This document shows positions 11,380-24,355 of a DNA stretch of 64,000 nt, piece by piece; within the stretch, counting starts at the first letter, position 1; each line of letters starts with the position of its first letter. This DNA is from Microglena sp. YARC (taxonomy: Eukaryota; Chlorophyta; Chlorophyceae; Chlamydomonadales; Chlamydomonadaceae), in NCBI GenBank assembly GCA_022414725.1, contig CM039463.1:39607920-39671919 (forward strand). Reading direction: 5' to 3'. The notes beneath the pieces are model-generated. The model made no database searches. It worked only from the letters and a program-made list of their open reading frames with translations, and was not told the origin of the DNA. The position numbers and the translations under genes were made by a program.

Positions 11380-11600
11380 GAGTACCCAGATACGTACCTG
11401 CTTATTTCAAATTATTATCTCAGATATTTATCTCAGATACCGAACAGATACTATCTAGATAGGATAGTATCTAGATATCACAGATACTTGTGCGTAGATA
11501 CTGATATCTGTAGTATCTAGATACTGCCTAGAGAGTATCTATCCTAGCTACTTAGACAATATCTAGATACGGATATCTGTGTTTCTAGATACTGCTTAGA
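11380..11600. repeat. AGATAC/TATCTAGATA palindromic repeat cluster
   Basis: Dense short inverted and direct repeats built on CAGATACT, TATCTAGATA and GATATCTGT. It is non-coding in appearance and abuts the truncated LTR element at 11602. Confidence 0.75.
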
Positions 11601-11601
11601 G

Positions 11602-12136
11602 TGTAACGGTACAGAACCCTTCACGGGTACTCTGGCCCTCCAGCAAGGCATACGGGTACACCGTACCTGTAAGCCACGTGACGAACGCACATGATACAGT
11701 ACCATACCTATGTACTGCCTCATCTCTCACAACGCACACGATGCGCACATAGACACGAGCTACTCGGAACGAACCCTTCTACTCCTACCACGAAGACGTT
11801 CTTTCCAAGCTACTCGACATCCCATACCTAGGTAACACCCCACCTGTTCTGCTAGTTCACCCATATCAACATACACGTAAACATACTTCACGTAGCCTGT
11901 TCACTAGACTAACTCCCAAGCTGCTATAGGCATCCTTGAGCTGTTACACTGGTAGCGGAGCTGGTTTCGTTCCTTAGGGACCTCACGCATACACATACGC
12001 ACGCATACAATTTTTTCTTCGAATTAATCGCACCCGCAAGGACATCCTGTCAGCTTTTCTGGCATTTGCTGCTCTTCTTTGGGCTGTCTGCCCTGACCTG
12101 TGGCTACGTACGAGTCCACGTAGCGCCTGCTCTGTA
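11602..12136 (+). mobile_element. Truncated second copy of the retrotransposon (LTR plus leader)
   Basis: 11602-11948 is an LTR with the same TGTAAC...TTACA ends, followed by the same primer-binding site and leader as at 1377-1560. Homology stops at about 12136, where 219-bp satellite sequence begins. This LTR is clearly more diverged from the other two than they are from each other, so it is an older copy. Its gag, pol and 3' LTR are missing. Confidence 0.88.
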
Positions 12137-15100
12137 TGGGAAGCTGCCTGGCAGCTCCACAGATCATCTCATCAGAGGGGGTGCCTGCAAGGTACAGGCA
12201 CAATGCTATGCATGCAGCTACACATGCCAATCCTTTCAACGGTTAGTGAGTTGGGAGTGGGCGATGCCATACATATGCCCAGCATTGCCTCGGTTGGCAT
12301 CAAGCAATGTAGGAAGGCACTTTCGGATGGGCACGCAAGCACCAACTTATTTGTTAGGCTTTCCGGCAATACCCGATACAGTTGGTCCTGTATGTCATGA
12401 TGATCAAACCTTTGTACCAAGGGCATGGTAGCATCTATACATATTGTCTGCCACGCCTGCAATCTAAACACAACACTGCAACTCTGCAGATCACCAGACT
12501 AGGCAGATGCCTGCAATATGAGCCAATGACTAGTTCAGCTGGTCGTCTACATTATATATAGCAGGCCACTGGACTAGCAGCTGCCTAGCAGCTGTACATA
12601 TCATATAAAAAAGGTTGGCGCCTGCAATGGACAGACCATACCAGCTGTAGCTGCTGTACATATTGTCTGCCACGCCTGCAATCTAAACACAACACTTCAA
12701 CTCTGCAGATCAACAGACCAGGCAGTTGCCTGCAATATGAGCTCATGACTAGTTCAGCTTGTCATCTGCTGTAAAAATAGCAGGGCACTGGACTAGCAGC
12801 TGCTTAGCAGCTGTACATAGCATATACAAAAGGTTGACGCCTGCAATAGACAGACCATACCAGCTGGAGCTGCTGTACATACTGTCTGCCACGCCTGCAA
12901 TCTAAACACAACACTTCAACTCTGCAGATCAACAGACTAGGCAGATGCCTGAAATATGAGCACATGACGCATTCAGCTGGTCGTCTACAGTACATATAGC
13001 AGGCCACCGGACTAGCAGCTCCCTAGCAGCTGTACATATCATATACAAAAGGTTGGCGCCTGCAATGGACAGACCATACAAGCTGGAGCTGCTGTACATA
13101 TTGTCTGCCACGCCTGCAATCTAAACACAACACTTCAACTCTGCAGATCACCAGACAAGGCAGATGCCTGAAATATGAGCACATGACTAGTTCAGCTGGT
13201 CATCTGCTGTACACATAGCAGGCTACTGGACTAGCAGCTGCCTAGCAGCTGTACATAGCATATACAAAAGGTTGGCGCCTGCAATGAACAGACCATACCA
13301 GCTGGAGCTGCTGTACATATTGTCTGCCACGCCTGCAATCTAAACACAACACTTCAACTCTGCAGATCACCAGACTAGGCAGATGCCTGAAATATGAGCA
13401 CATGACTCATTCAGGTGGTCGTCTACAGTACAGATAGCAGGCCACTGGACTAGCAGCTGCCTAGCAGCTGTACATAGCATATACAAAAGGTTGGCGCCTG
13501 CAATGGACAGTCCAAACGAGCTGGAGCTGCTGTACATATTGTCTGCCACGCCTGCAATCTAAACACAACACTTCAACTCTGCAGATCACCAGACTAGGCA
13601 GATGCCTGCAATATGAGCCAATGACTAGTTCAGCTGGTCGTCTACAGTACATACAGCAGGCCACCGGACTAGCAGCTCCCTAGCAGCTGTACATATCATA
13701 TACACAAGGTTGGCGCCTGCAATGGACAGACCATACCAGCTGTAGCTGCTGTACATATTGTCTGCCACGCCTGCAATCTAAACACAACACTTCAACTCTG
13801 CAGATCACCAGACTAGGCAGATGCCTGCAATATGAGCCAATGACTAGTTCAGCTGGTCGTCTACATTATATATAGCAGGCCACTGGACTAGCAGCTGCCT
13901 AGCAGCTGTACATATCATATAAAAAAGGTTGGCGCCTGCAATGGACAGACCATACCAGCTGTAGCTGCTGTACATATTGTCTGCCACGCCTGCAATCTAA
14001 ACACAACACTTCAACTCTGCAGATCAACAGACCAGGCAGTTGCCTGCAATATGAGCTCATGACTAGTTCAGCTTGTCATCTGCTGTAAAAATAGCAGGGC
14101 ACTGGACTAGCAGCTGCTTAGCAGCTGTACATAGCATATACAAAAGGTTGACGCCTGCAATAGACAGACCATACCAGCTGGAGCTGCTGTACATACTGTC
14201 TGCCACGCCTGCAATCTAAACACAACACTTCAACTCTGCAGATCAACAGACTAGGCAGGTGCCTGAATATGAGCACATGACGCATTCAGCTGGTCGTCTA
14301 CAGTACATATAGCAGGCCACCGGACTAGCAGCTCCCTAGCAGCTGTACATATCATATACAAAAGGTTGGCGCCTGCAATGGACAGACCATACAAGCTGGA
14401 GCTGCTGTACATATTGTCTGCCACGCCTGCAATCTAAACACAACACTTCAACTCTGCAGATCACCAGACAAGGCAGATGCCTGAAATATGAGCACATGAC
14501 TAGTTCAGCTGGTCATCTGCTGTACACATAGCAGGCTACTGGACTAGCAGCTGCCTAGCAGCTGTACATAGCATATACAAAAGGTTGGCGCCTGCAATGA
14601 ACAGACCATACCAGCTGGAGCTGCTGTACATATTGTCTGCCACGCCTGCAATCTAAACACAACACTTCAACTCTGCAGATCACCAGACTAGGCAGATGCC
14701 TGAAATATGAGCACATGACTCATTCAGGTGGTCGTCTACAGTACAGATAGCAGGCCACTGGACTAGCAGCTGCCTAGCAGCTGTACATTAGCATATACAA
14801 AAGGTTGGCGCCTGCAATGGACAGTCCAAACGAGCTGGAGCTGCTGTACATATTGTCTGCCACGCCTGCAATCTAAACACAACACTTCAACTCTGCAGAT
14901 CACCAGACTAGGCAGATGCCTGCAATATGAGCCAATGACTAGTTCAGCTGGTCGTCTACAGTACATACAGCAGGCCACCGGACTAGCAGCTCCCTAGCAG
15001 CTGTACATATCATATACACAAGGTTGGCGCCTGCAATGGACAGACCATACAGCTGAGCTGCTGTACATATTGTCTGCCACGCCTGCAATCTAAACACAAC

Positions 15101-18100
15101 ACTTCAACTCTGCAGATCACAAGACTAGGCAGATGCCTGCAATATGAGCCAATGACTAGTTCAGCTGGTCGTCTACATTATATATAGCAGGCCACTGGAC
15201 TAGAAGCTGCCTAGCAGCTGTACATATCATATAAAAAAGGTTGGCGCCTGCAATGGACAGACCATACCAGCTGGATCTGCTGTACATATTGTCTGCCACG
15301 CCTGCAATCTAAACACAACACTTCAACTCTGCAGATCAACAGACCAGGCAGTTGCCAGTTGCAATATGAGCTCATGACTAGTTCAGGTGCTTGTCATTCT
15401 GCTGTACAAATAGCAGGGCACTGGACTAGCAGCTGCTTAGCAGCTGTACATATTATATACAAAAGGTTGGCGCCTGCAATAGACAGACCATACCAGCTGT
15501 AGCTGCTGTACATACTGTCTGCCACGCCTGCAATCTAAACACAACACTTCAACTCTGCAGATCAACAGACTAGGCAGATGCCTGAATATGAGCACATGAC
15601 GCATTCAGCTGGTCGTCTACAGTACATATAGCAGGCCACCGGACTAGCAGCTCCCTAGCAGCTGTACATATCATATACAAAAGGTTGGCGCCTGCAATGG
15701 ACAGACCATACCAGCTGGAGCTGCTGTACATATTGTCTGCCAGCCTGCAATCTAACACAACACTTCAACTCTGCAGATCAACCAGACAAGGCAGATGCTG
15801 AAATATGAGCACATGACTAGTTCAGCTGGTCAATCTGCTGTACACATAGCAGGCTACTGGACTAGCAGCTTAGCAAGCTGTACATATGCATATACAAAAG
15901 GTTGGCCTGCAATGGACAGTCCAAACCGAGCTGGAGCTGCTGTACATATTGTCTGCCACGCCTGCAATCTAAACACAACACTTCACTCTGCAGATCACCA
16001 GACTAGGCAGTGCCTGAATATGAGCACATACGCATTCAGCTGGTCGTCTACAGTACATATAGCAGGCACCGACTAGAGCTCCCTAGCAGCTGTACATATC
16101 ATATACACAAGGTTGGCGCCTGCAATGAACAGACCATACAGCTGGAGCTGCTGTACATATTGTCTGCCACGCTGCAATCTAACACAACACTTCAACTCTG
16201 CAGATCAACAGACTAGGCAGATGCCTGAAATATTGAGCAATGACGCATTCATAGCAGCACTGGCTTGCTAGCGAGCAGTGTACATAGATAGTAAAAGGGT
16301 TGGGCTGCAATTACCAGCTGGATGCAGTATCTAAACACACACTTCAACTCTGCAGATAACAGACCTAGCAGCATGATATAGACTGTACAATATCATATCA
16401 CCTGAGATCTACAGCTCCCCTCAGCTGTACTGTACATTGTCTGCATCTAAACATCTAACCCTTCAGACTGGCATCTGCTGTAGCTGCTGTACATATTGTC
16501 TGACCATACCACGCCTGCAATCTGCCACTGCTTCGGCAATCTAAACACACCAACACTTTCAACTCTGCAGATCACCAGACTCGGGCAGATGCAGCATGAA
16601 ATATGAGCACATTGCTGGCAGGTATGCTAGCAGTGTCTAAATACCTTGATGTCTGGGCCTGCAATAGGGCACAGATGATTCCTGCCAGATACCACTGCTA
16701 TGAGCAGCTGTTTACATATTACAGCAGGCCCTTAGCAAACCCTGCAGCTGTACGAATATCAAGGTTGTGGGCGTCCCTGCAATGGACAGACAGCTGTAGG
16801 CTGCTGCCACTGCACGCCTGCATACTCTAAACACAAACACTTCAACTTGCGCATGCCAGGTATGACTGCACTATGTTTCATTAGTCTTTGTTCCTATCTG
16901 CTGTACACGCTAGTCACTGGCGTCTTACTCCAACAGCAGCTGCTGGGTGCAATATAGTCTGACCTGCAATCTAAACACAACACTTCAATGCAGATCAAAA
17001 CAGACTTAGCAGCTGAGCACAGCATGTCAGTCTACAGTATATATAGCCGTCTAAGCTCCCTAAGCAGCTGTACATATCATCAATACAAAGGTTGGCGCCT
17101 GCAATGGACAGACATACAAGCTGGAGCTGCTGTAACATATTTGTCTTGCCACGCCTGCAATCTAAACACAACATTCAACTCTGCAGATCACCAGACAAGC
17201 TGGAGATGCCTGAAATATGACAAATGAGTTTCAGTGGGTCAGCTGGTACTTGGCATTTGCTGAAATAATAGCACACTAGCAGCTGCTAGCAGCTGTAGCA
17301 GCTGTACATATCATAAACAAAAGGTTGGGGCCTGCAATGGAAGTCATACGAGCTTGGAGCTGCTGTACATAGACTGTTTCTGCCACGCAGCACATGAACT
17401 CTGCACCACTCACAGTACACATCAAAATCACCAGACTTAGGCAGGTGCTGAATAATAGAGCCATGAGCATTCAGCTGGTCGTCTACAGTACATATAGCAG
17501 GCCACCGGACTAGCAGCTCCTAGAGTCTTGTACATATCATAATACACAAGGTTGGCGCCTGCAATGGACAGACCATACCAGCTGGAGCTGCTGTACATAT
17601 TGTTCTGCCACGCCTGCAATCTAAACACAACACTTCAACTCTGCAGATCAGGCAGAATAGAGCTCTAGGCATAATTATTAAAGTTGCCTGAATATAGCTA
17701 TGATGAGCTGCTTAGTTCTTAGCTTGTCATTCTGGCGCCTGTAACAAATAGCAGCCACTGGACTAGCAGCTGCTTAGAGCTTGATACATATTATATATCA
17801 CAAAGGTGCTGTACATATTATTACAAGCCAATAGGACCATGAAGCTGCAATCTAAAGTACATACTGTCTGTCTAAAGACAACACTTCAACTCTGCAGATC
17901 AACAGACTAGGCGATGCCTGCAAAATATGAGCCACATGAGCATTCAGCTGGTCGTCTACAGTACATATAGCAGGCCACCGGAGCGTCCCTAAGCCTCCCT
18001 AGCAGCTCCCTAGCCTGTACATATCATATACAAAAGGGTTGGCGCCTGCAATGAACAGACCATACCAGCTGGAGCTGCTGTACATATTGTCTGCCACGCC

Positions 18101-18146
18101 TGCAATCTAAACACAACACTTGAAACTCTGCAGATCACAGTACTAG
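12137..18146. repeat. 219-bp satellite with six-monomer higher-order repeat
   Basis: About 27 head-to-tail copies of a 219-bp unit. The landmark CCTGCAATCTAAACAC recurs at 12456, 12675, 12894, 13113 and 13332, exactly 219 apart. Monomers differ from each other, but variants recur every 1314 bp (6 x 219): ATTATATATAGCAGG at 12551, 13865 and 15177, and GTAAAAATAGCAGG at 12771 and 14085. The first monomer (12137-12430) is strongly diverged. From about 15,700 units accumulate indels, and between 16,200 and 18,000 they are scrambled. Short minus-strand ORFs here are by-products of the repeat. Confidence 0.93.
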
Positions 18147-18957
18147 GCAGCTGCAATGCGCGTTCCTGCTTCCGAACGGATTTTTTATTTTACTGAAATC
18201 TTACGATAAATGTTGTAAGATCATTTTCGCAAATTAATTGATTTTGCTTTTTTGGTGGCTTTTACGAAAATATCTTACAATTTATTTTGTAAGATTTGTT
18301 TTGTTGTATTCCGGAGAAAGAGACTATTCCCTTCAATTTCGAATTGGAACATTGATTTGCTTGTTTGGAGGGAGAGAAAGTTCCTTCGAAGTATTCCAAT
18401 ACAAAATCAAATGTAGAGGACAGTCAAGAGGAAGGTGAAAGCTGTTTACAAAGTCTTGAACGCATTGCTCATCAATTATTTATCTCACAACTCACAACTC
18501 AACAGTTCGAAAGTACAACTTAGTACTTATGACTCCGAAATCTGTACTTATGTGTACCTCACTTATGTATAACTCACAACTCAGAACTTATATGTACCTT
18601 AACAAGTCAGAACTAATAACTCCTAACTCAGGACTTATTATTCATAATTTCATACCTCATAGCCTCATTATGTACAGAACACAAATTTGATATCCTTAAA
18701 TCTTGCAAACTGCCATCCTAGAATCCTGAATCACTCAAAATGTGTGTTGGATAAGGCAAACTAGTACACTCGTGCAAACTTGTGCACGGTGCTAATGTTG
18801 CACTGCTGCCAACAAGTCCATTGGTGATAACTTCTGCACTTAGTGCTGACAGGTCATGTGCTAACTGACGCCATGGTGCTACCTGACACAATACTGTCTA
18901 CTCTAGATTGGCTGTGGGAACAGTCTATCACGTTGTAGAAAGAGGGCCAATGCTAAC
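18147..18957. other. Unique AT-rich spacer with short ACAACTC/ACTTATGTAC repeats
   Basis: No convincing gene. 18480-18660 holds irregular short repeats of the words ACTCACAACTC and ACTTATGTACC. 18185-18300 contains TCTTACGA/TTGTAAGAT words in both orientations. Confidence 0.6.
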
Positions 18958-19740
18958 TTGTTGGGTAACAACAGCGCCTGTACAGTCGCTGCACTAGAAT
19001 CTCCTCTCCATGCCCCCATCCCATCTTCCCCCTCCTCATCTCTCCTCCTTAGCAATGTTCTACATTGTCCTCATCCGATTGCACAGCCTCTGCCTTGGTG
19101 TCCTTCTCAATGGATTGGCAGCTTGACCCCTTTGCATGACTCCTTGCTGTGCATTGATTGCCATGCCCAGCACCTTCTCTGGCAGCTTGACCCCTTTGCA
19201 TGACCTAGCAGCTTGACCCCTTTGCATGACCCCTTGATGTGCATTGATTGACCCCCCTTGCCGGGCCCCCCCTTGCTGCGCATGCATGAAAGACTGTTTT
19301 GACAAGTCGGAAAGGCTTTGCTTCATGCCTTGCGCTTTCACCTCTTTTCATGCCTTGCGCTTTCACCTCCTTTCATGCCTTGCGCAAATTGCCTTTCGCA
19401 TCCTGCATTGCTTTGCTGCGCATCTGCATTAGCACCGGGTGGCCCTGCATGGTCCCGAGTTGCACCTAATTCTCGCACCTTTGCGCAATGCATTTCACTG
19501 CTATGGGAATTCACTTCAGCTCTGTTCTCATGATCTGCTGCTTTGCCTTTCGCTTCTGCATCGCCTTGCTGCGCATCTGCATTAGCACCGGGTGGTTTGT
19601 GAATAACCCGCGAGTTGCTTTCTAATTCTCGCACCCTTTGCGCAATGCATTTCACTGCACTGGGAATTCGTTCGGCTCTGCTCTCATAATCTGCTGCTTC
19701 CGCTTTTCCCATGCACCTTGCTGTGCGCATCCACATCGAA
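18958..19740. repeat. Irregular low-complexity repeats (GCAGCTTGACCCCTTTGCATGAC and relatives)
   Basis: 19110-19250 has three or four copies of a GCAGCTTGACCCCTTTGC-type unit. 19390-19740 has two imperfect copies of a segment of about 180 bp containing GCATCTGCATTAGCACCGGG. On the minus strand, 19338-19736 is open for 132 codons, with a doubled motif (PPGANADAQQ) and helix-prone charged residues. It could be a gene fragment, but no family is recognised. Confidence 0.55.
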
Positions 19741-20310
19741 TAAGTAATGTATCTATCGATTCCCTTGCCATATGGGAGTGTTGCCTCACCTTCCCGTCGC
19801 CTATGCTACTAATCGCAATGTCTGGTGGATGCTGGGCAGATAGCCCGGAGCACTGGCGCTCGGAGCACTGGCGCTCGGAGCACTGGATAGGTCTGCCTAC
19901 CTGCATGGCGGTTACCCGCCTGCACCTGCCAGACTAGACCAGGACACGCGCCGGGCCAGCACCTTCGCCGGAGTACTGGCGAACAGCTCTGCACCCGCCT
20001 GCACCTTCCTGAGGCCTGCCTACCTGCATGATGGTTACCCGCCTGCACCTGCGTCAGAGTACTGGCGGACAGTACTGCATACCCATATGGCATGCATCCT
20101 TAGCTACCGTTCCAAGATTTCCATAGCGGTCTGGTTTGGTTAAGAATTGCAGTGTAGTGGTAGACCTGCAATTGTAGCCCAGATTTAGCTGCCTTGTGCC
20201 TGTGTTGACCAAGTTACTGCTTGCCAAACAGGTTGCCTTGTTTATTGGTTAATCTTTGCCGGGAGTTTGTGGTGGTGGTCTGGATTCTAGTTTGGGTATT
20301 CCTGACAAGA

Positions 20311-21080
20311 TTATGTGGTTTTTCTCAATCATTTGTTCGTTGGGTTTGACAATGCTCCCGATTATGAATCGGGAGGACTATGGGTATGCCGAGTACAAAA
20401 AAAAAAAAAAAAAAAAATTGCGACAGTACATGTGTTTTCTGAATCATTCGCTCGTTGGGTTTGTTAGTGCTCCCGATTATGATCGGAGGACTGTGTGTAT
20501 TCCGAATTAAGGTTTTCTCAATCATTCACTCATTGGGTTTGTCAATACGTCCGATTATGATCGGAGGACTGTGTGTATTCCGAATTTGGTTTTCTCAATC
20601 ATCGCTCGTTGGGTTTGACAATGCTCCCGATTATGATCGGGAGGCACTATGGGGTATTCTGAGTTTGGTTTTTTCCTCAATCATTCGTGTCGTTGGGTTT
20701 TTACAATGCTCCGATTATGATCGTGGAGGAACATTGTGGGTATTCTTGAGTTTGGTTTTTCTCAATCATTCGTTCGATTGGGTTTGACAATGCTCCTGTT
20801 ATGATCGGGGGAGGATTATGGGTATGCGAGTACATGTTTTCTGAATTATTTGCTCGTTGGGTTTGTGAGTGCTCCCGATTATGATCGGGAGGACTGTGTG
20901 TATTCCGAGTTTTGTTTTCTCAATCATTCGCTCGTTGGGTTGACAATGCTCCCGATTATGATCGGGAGGGACTGTGTGTATTGGGGCCGAATTTGGTTTT
21001 CTCAATCATTCGCTCGTTGGGTTTGACAATGCTCCGATTATGATCGGGAGGACTATGGGTCTTCTGAGTTTGGTTTTCTC
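20311..21080. repeat. 77-bp tandem repeat with internal hairpin, left arm
   Basis: About nine or ten copies of a 77-78-bp unit (GCTCCCGATT at 20871 and 20948). Each contains the palindrome CTCCCGATTATGATCGGGAG, an 8-bp perfect stem around a 4-nt loop, plus TTTTCTCAATCATTCG and CTCGTTGGGTTTG. The spacing and lack of unique spacers rule out CRISPR. Confidence 0.88.
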
Positions 21081-21459
21081 TAAATCTGAATCTGATTTTG
21101 AATCTGAATCTGAATCTGAATCATTTGCTTTACCAACCTATTTGTCTTCCGCAGGGTCTACAATGACAGTACCTGTGGAAGTAAAACTCCAATCGACGGG
21201 AAGGATTTGGATGCGGCGTCATCGACGAATGGACCAAGGAGCGCCAAAGTGCCAATGAACATTGAAGTCGTTGTTGGTGGACCAGACTTCTATGTTACGG
21301 CTACGCACGCTCACTGGTTGAGGTTTTGCGGCGAATGCAGGCATATGTGCGGAGCATTCTGGGTCGACACTCACCCTTGCGGAAGTCAAGACAGCCCAGT
21401 TGCTTGAAGTCACATAGCATTCGGAGCCCATGTCAGGAGCTGGGCTATAAGGAGATAAC

Positions 21460-22334
21460 AATTTGAATACGATGACCTTACAAAGTATCGGCGATCTGTC
21501 CTCTTCGTTGATTGTAGGAAGCTGACCTCGTCGCGCCTTTCCTGACTTCTTTGCAGAGGCTGTAGGAAATGTAAAGAGTGCAGAAGTTACGCAATATCCT
21601 ATCGAAATTGAAAGCGGACAGTGCGGTCAGCACACAATGGTTGTTTCGAACGGTGTACATCCCACCGCGTACGTAACATTCGAAATGTACCTGTCAGATT
21701 TGAAAATTTAACCTGAGCCACGGTGCAGCAGTACAGTCTGTTCGATTGCTCTCTTACCGGCGTCAGGTGAAGGCCCTTTTGGTGTACATCGAGGTGACGT
21801 CTCCTGTCGCTAGGACCAAACTCCTCGAAATCGTCCTGAGCTTTCCTTCGCATGTCTCAAACCACGCCCTAGTTTCCTCAAGCTCTTTGTCGGCGATAAA
21901 TTCGCCCTCGCCGACCCTGACAGGCTTGCTGCGCATTGTCAACACCAACCCAAGAGCCTGAATGTGAACTGGTATCCATGATAGGGTCCTAACATGGGCC
22001 TCCGAATGCTAGTGACTTCAAGCAACTGGGCTGTCTTGACTTCCGCAAGGGTGAGTGTCGACCAGAATGCATCTGCTCCGCACATATGCATGCATTCGCG
22101 CGAAACCTCAACCAGTGAGCGTGCGTAGCCGTAACAAAAGAAGTCTGGTCCACCAACAACGACTTCGATGTTCATTGGCACTTGGCGCTCCTTGGTCCAT
22201 TCGTCCATGACGCCGCATCCCAAATCCTTCCCGTCCGATTGAGTTTTACTTCCACGTACTGTCATGTAGACCCTGCGGAAGACAAATAGGTGGTACAGCA
22301 AATGATTCAGACTCAGATTCAGATTCAAAATCAA
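21460..22334 (-). other. Possible coding remnants in the spacer and inner right arm of the inverted repeat
   Basis: The minus frame 21939-22334 contains a protein-like segment (MNIEVVVGGPDFFCYGYARS, ...FWSTLTLAEVKTAQLLEVTS). The left arm encodes a frameshifted version of the same segment on the plus strand. In the spacer, the minus frame 21763-21948 reads (FIADKELEETRAWFETCEGK), and a plus-strand frame ending at about 21710 reads (QCGQHTMVVSNGVHPTAY). These look more like real protein than chance ORFs and could be remnants of a gene carried by the element. I recognise no family. Confidence 0.35.
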
Positions 22335-22339
22335 TTCAA

Positions 22340-23455
22340 TTTAGAGAAAAACCAAACTCAGAAACCCATAGTCCTCTCCGATCATAATCGGGAGCATCGT
22401 AACAAACCCAACGAGCGAATGATTGAGAAAAACCCAAATTCGGAATACACACAGTCCTCAGCGATCATATCGGGAGCTTATAAACCCAACGAGCGAATGA
22501 TTCAGAAAACATGTACTCGGAATTTTTTTTTTTTTTTTTGTACTCGGCATACCATAGTTCTCCCGATCATTAATCGGGAGCATTGTCAACCCAACGAGCG
22601 AATGATTGAGAAAAACCAAACTCAGAATACCCACAGTCCTCCGATCATAATCGGGAGCATTGTCAAACCCAACAAACGAAATGATGAGAAAAAACAAACT
22701 CAGAATACCCATAGTCCTCCGCGATCATAATTCCATTGTCAAAACCAACGAGCATGATGATTGAGAAAAAACAAACTCAGAAACACACAGTTCCTCCGAT
22801 CATAATCGGGAGCATTTGTCAAACCCAACGAGCAAATGATTGAGAAAACCAAATTCGGAATACACACCAGTCCTCCCGATCATAATCGGGGAGCATTGAC
22901 AAACCCAACGAGCGAATGATTGAGAAAACCAAACTCGGAATACACACAGTCCTCCCGATCATAATCGGGAGCATTGACAAACCCAACGAGCGAATGATTC
23001 AGAAAACATGTAGTTCGCATATATATATATATATATATAATATAGTATATAGCTATATATATATTTTTTCAGATTCCTCATCAGTTTATCTCGGGAGGTC
23101 CTCCCGAATCAAATGATTGGAGCATTGTACCCCACATCACAGTCAAACGCCTCGATCTGACAACCAAACGAGCGCCTGGATCATAATCGTGGAGCATTGT
23201 AAACCCAACAACGAACGAATGATTGGAGAAAAACCAAAACTCAGAATACCCACAGTCCTCCCGATCATAATCAGGAGCATTGTCAAACCCAACGAGCGAA
23301 TGATTGAGAAAAACCAAACTCAGAATACCCAGAGTCCTCCCGATCATAATCGGGAGCATTGTCAAACCCAACAAGCGAATGATTGAGAAAGCCAAACTCG
23401 GAATACACACAGTACTCCCGATCATAATCGGGAGCATCGACAAACCCAACGACCC
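22340..23455. repeat. 77-bp tandem repeat with internal hairpin, right arm (reverse orientation)
   Basis: Reverse-complement counterpart of 20311-21080, with about 13 copies of CTCCCGATCATAATCGGGAG-type units. It is interrupted at about 23015-23200 by an (AT)n run and a degenerate unit. Confidence 0.88.
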
Positions 23456-23985
23456 TATTCACTTGAAGTCACCTACTACACTGCTAGCTGCCAGGCAGAT
23501 GCCTGGTCACCAGCTGCTAGTGTGGGTGTCGGACCTAAGCCCGGCACCGTTACTGATACACCTATAGGCTGTATCATAACATTCCCCCCAATCCCTGGTA
23601 TTCTGGTACCCAGAATTCCTGGGATTTCACAACACAAGTCATAAGGAGTAAGCCAGACAAATATTCCCGTGGAGAAGAAAAGTAGGGGGAAAGCAATCCT
23701 AAAACCAGTCAAAGAAAACTTGATCCACCGAATGCCTAGACGGAACAGGCAAAAGGGCTAAATTCTTCTGGGCTATGACATTTCATCAGTCATGCTATGC
23801 AAGTCAAGCTGGCCTCAACTACACATCTCTGCTTTACCTATTGCAGTACTGGGCCACTTAAACAAACCTAGTAAAAAGGTAGGTGGCCGAGGTGGGCAAG
23901 AACACAGTAAAATAGAAGAACTGCAGGTGAACATGATCCTTATGTCAGTGTCATGTAAAGTACCAATCACAGCATAAACACCCAA
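23455..23985. other. Insert present only in the right arm of the inverted repeat
   Basis: About 530 bp without counterpart in the left arm, between the 77-bp array and the outer arm. It begins near TATTCACTTGAAGTCACC. No ORF of note; short words such as CCTGGTATTCTGG/CCAGAATTCCTGG form a local inverted repeat near 23600. Confidence 0.6.
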
Positions 23986-24355
23986 CCACACTCCCGGCAA
24001 AGATTAACCAATAAACAAGGCAACCTGTTGGCAAGCAGTAACTTGGTCAACACAGGCACAAGGCAGCAAAGTCTGGGCTACAATTGCAGTCTACCACTAC
24101 ACTGCAATTCTTAACCAAACCAGACGCTATGGAAATCTTGGAACGGTAGCTAAGGATGCATGCCATATGGGTATGCAGGACTGTCCGCCAGTACTCTGAC
24201 GCAGGTGCAGGCGGGTAACCATCATGCAGGTAGGCAGGCCTCAGGAAGGTGCCGGCGGGTGCAGAGCTGTTCGCGATTACTCCGGCGAAGGTGCTGGCCC
24301 GGCGCGTGTCCTGGTCTAGTCTGGCAGGTGCAGGCGGGTAACCGCCGTGCAGGTA

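Larger units (their letters stand above)
19898..24355. repeat. 4.5-kb inverted repeat (possible foldback or long-TIR element)
   Basis: The left arm 19898-21455 is repeated in reverse complement at 21975-24355, leaving a central spacer of about 520 bp. Outer ends match as TACCTGCATGGCGGTTAC at 19898 against GTAACCGCCGTGCAGGTA at 24338. Matching sub-blocks are the outer 370 bp, a 77-bp tandem array with a poly-A/poly-T run (20398-20417 and about 22521-22538), and an inner 310-bp block. The right arm is longer because of an extra 520-bp insert (23455-23985) and more tandem units. No clear target duplication or transposase was found. The arms differ by many substitutions and indels, and the spacer is not palindromic. 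Confidence 0.85.

Noticed and set aside
12804..17628. Several 60-90-codon minus-strand ORFs rich in Cys, Met and Tyr
   Set aside because: All are the same frame of the 219-bp satellite repeated each unit.
20311..23455. Regular palindromic repeats resembling a CRISPR array
   Set aside because: The whole 77-bp unit repeats with no unique spacers, it occurs in both arms of an inverted repeat, and the context is eukaryotic.
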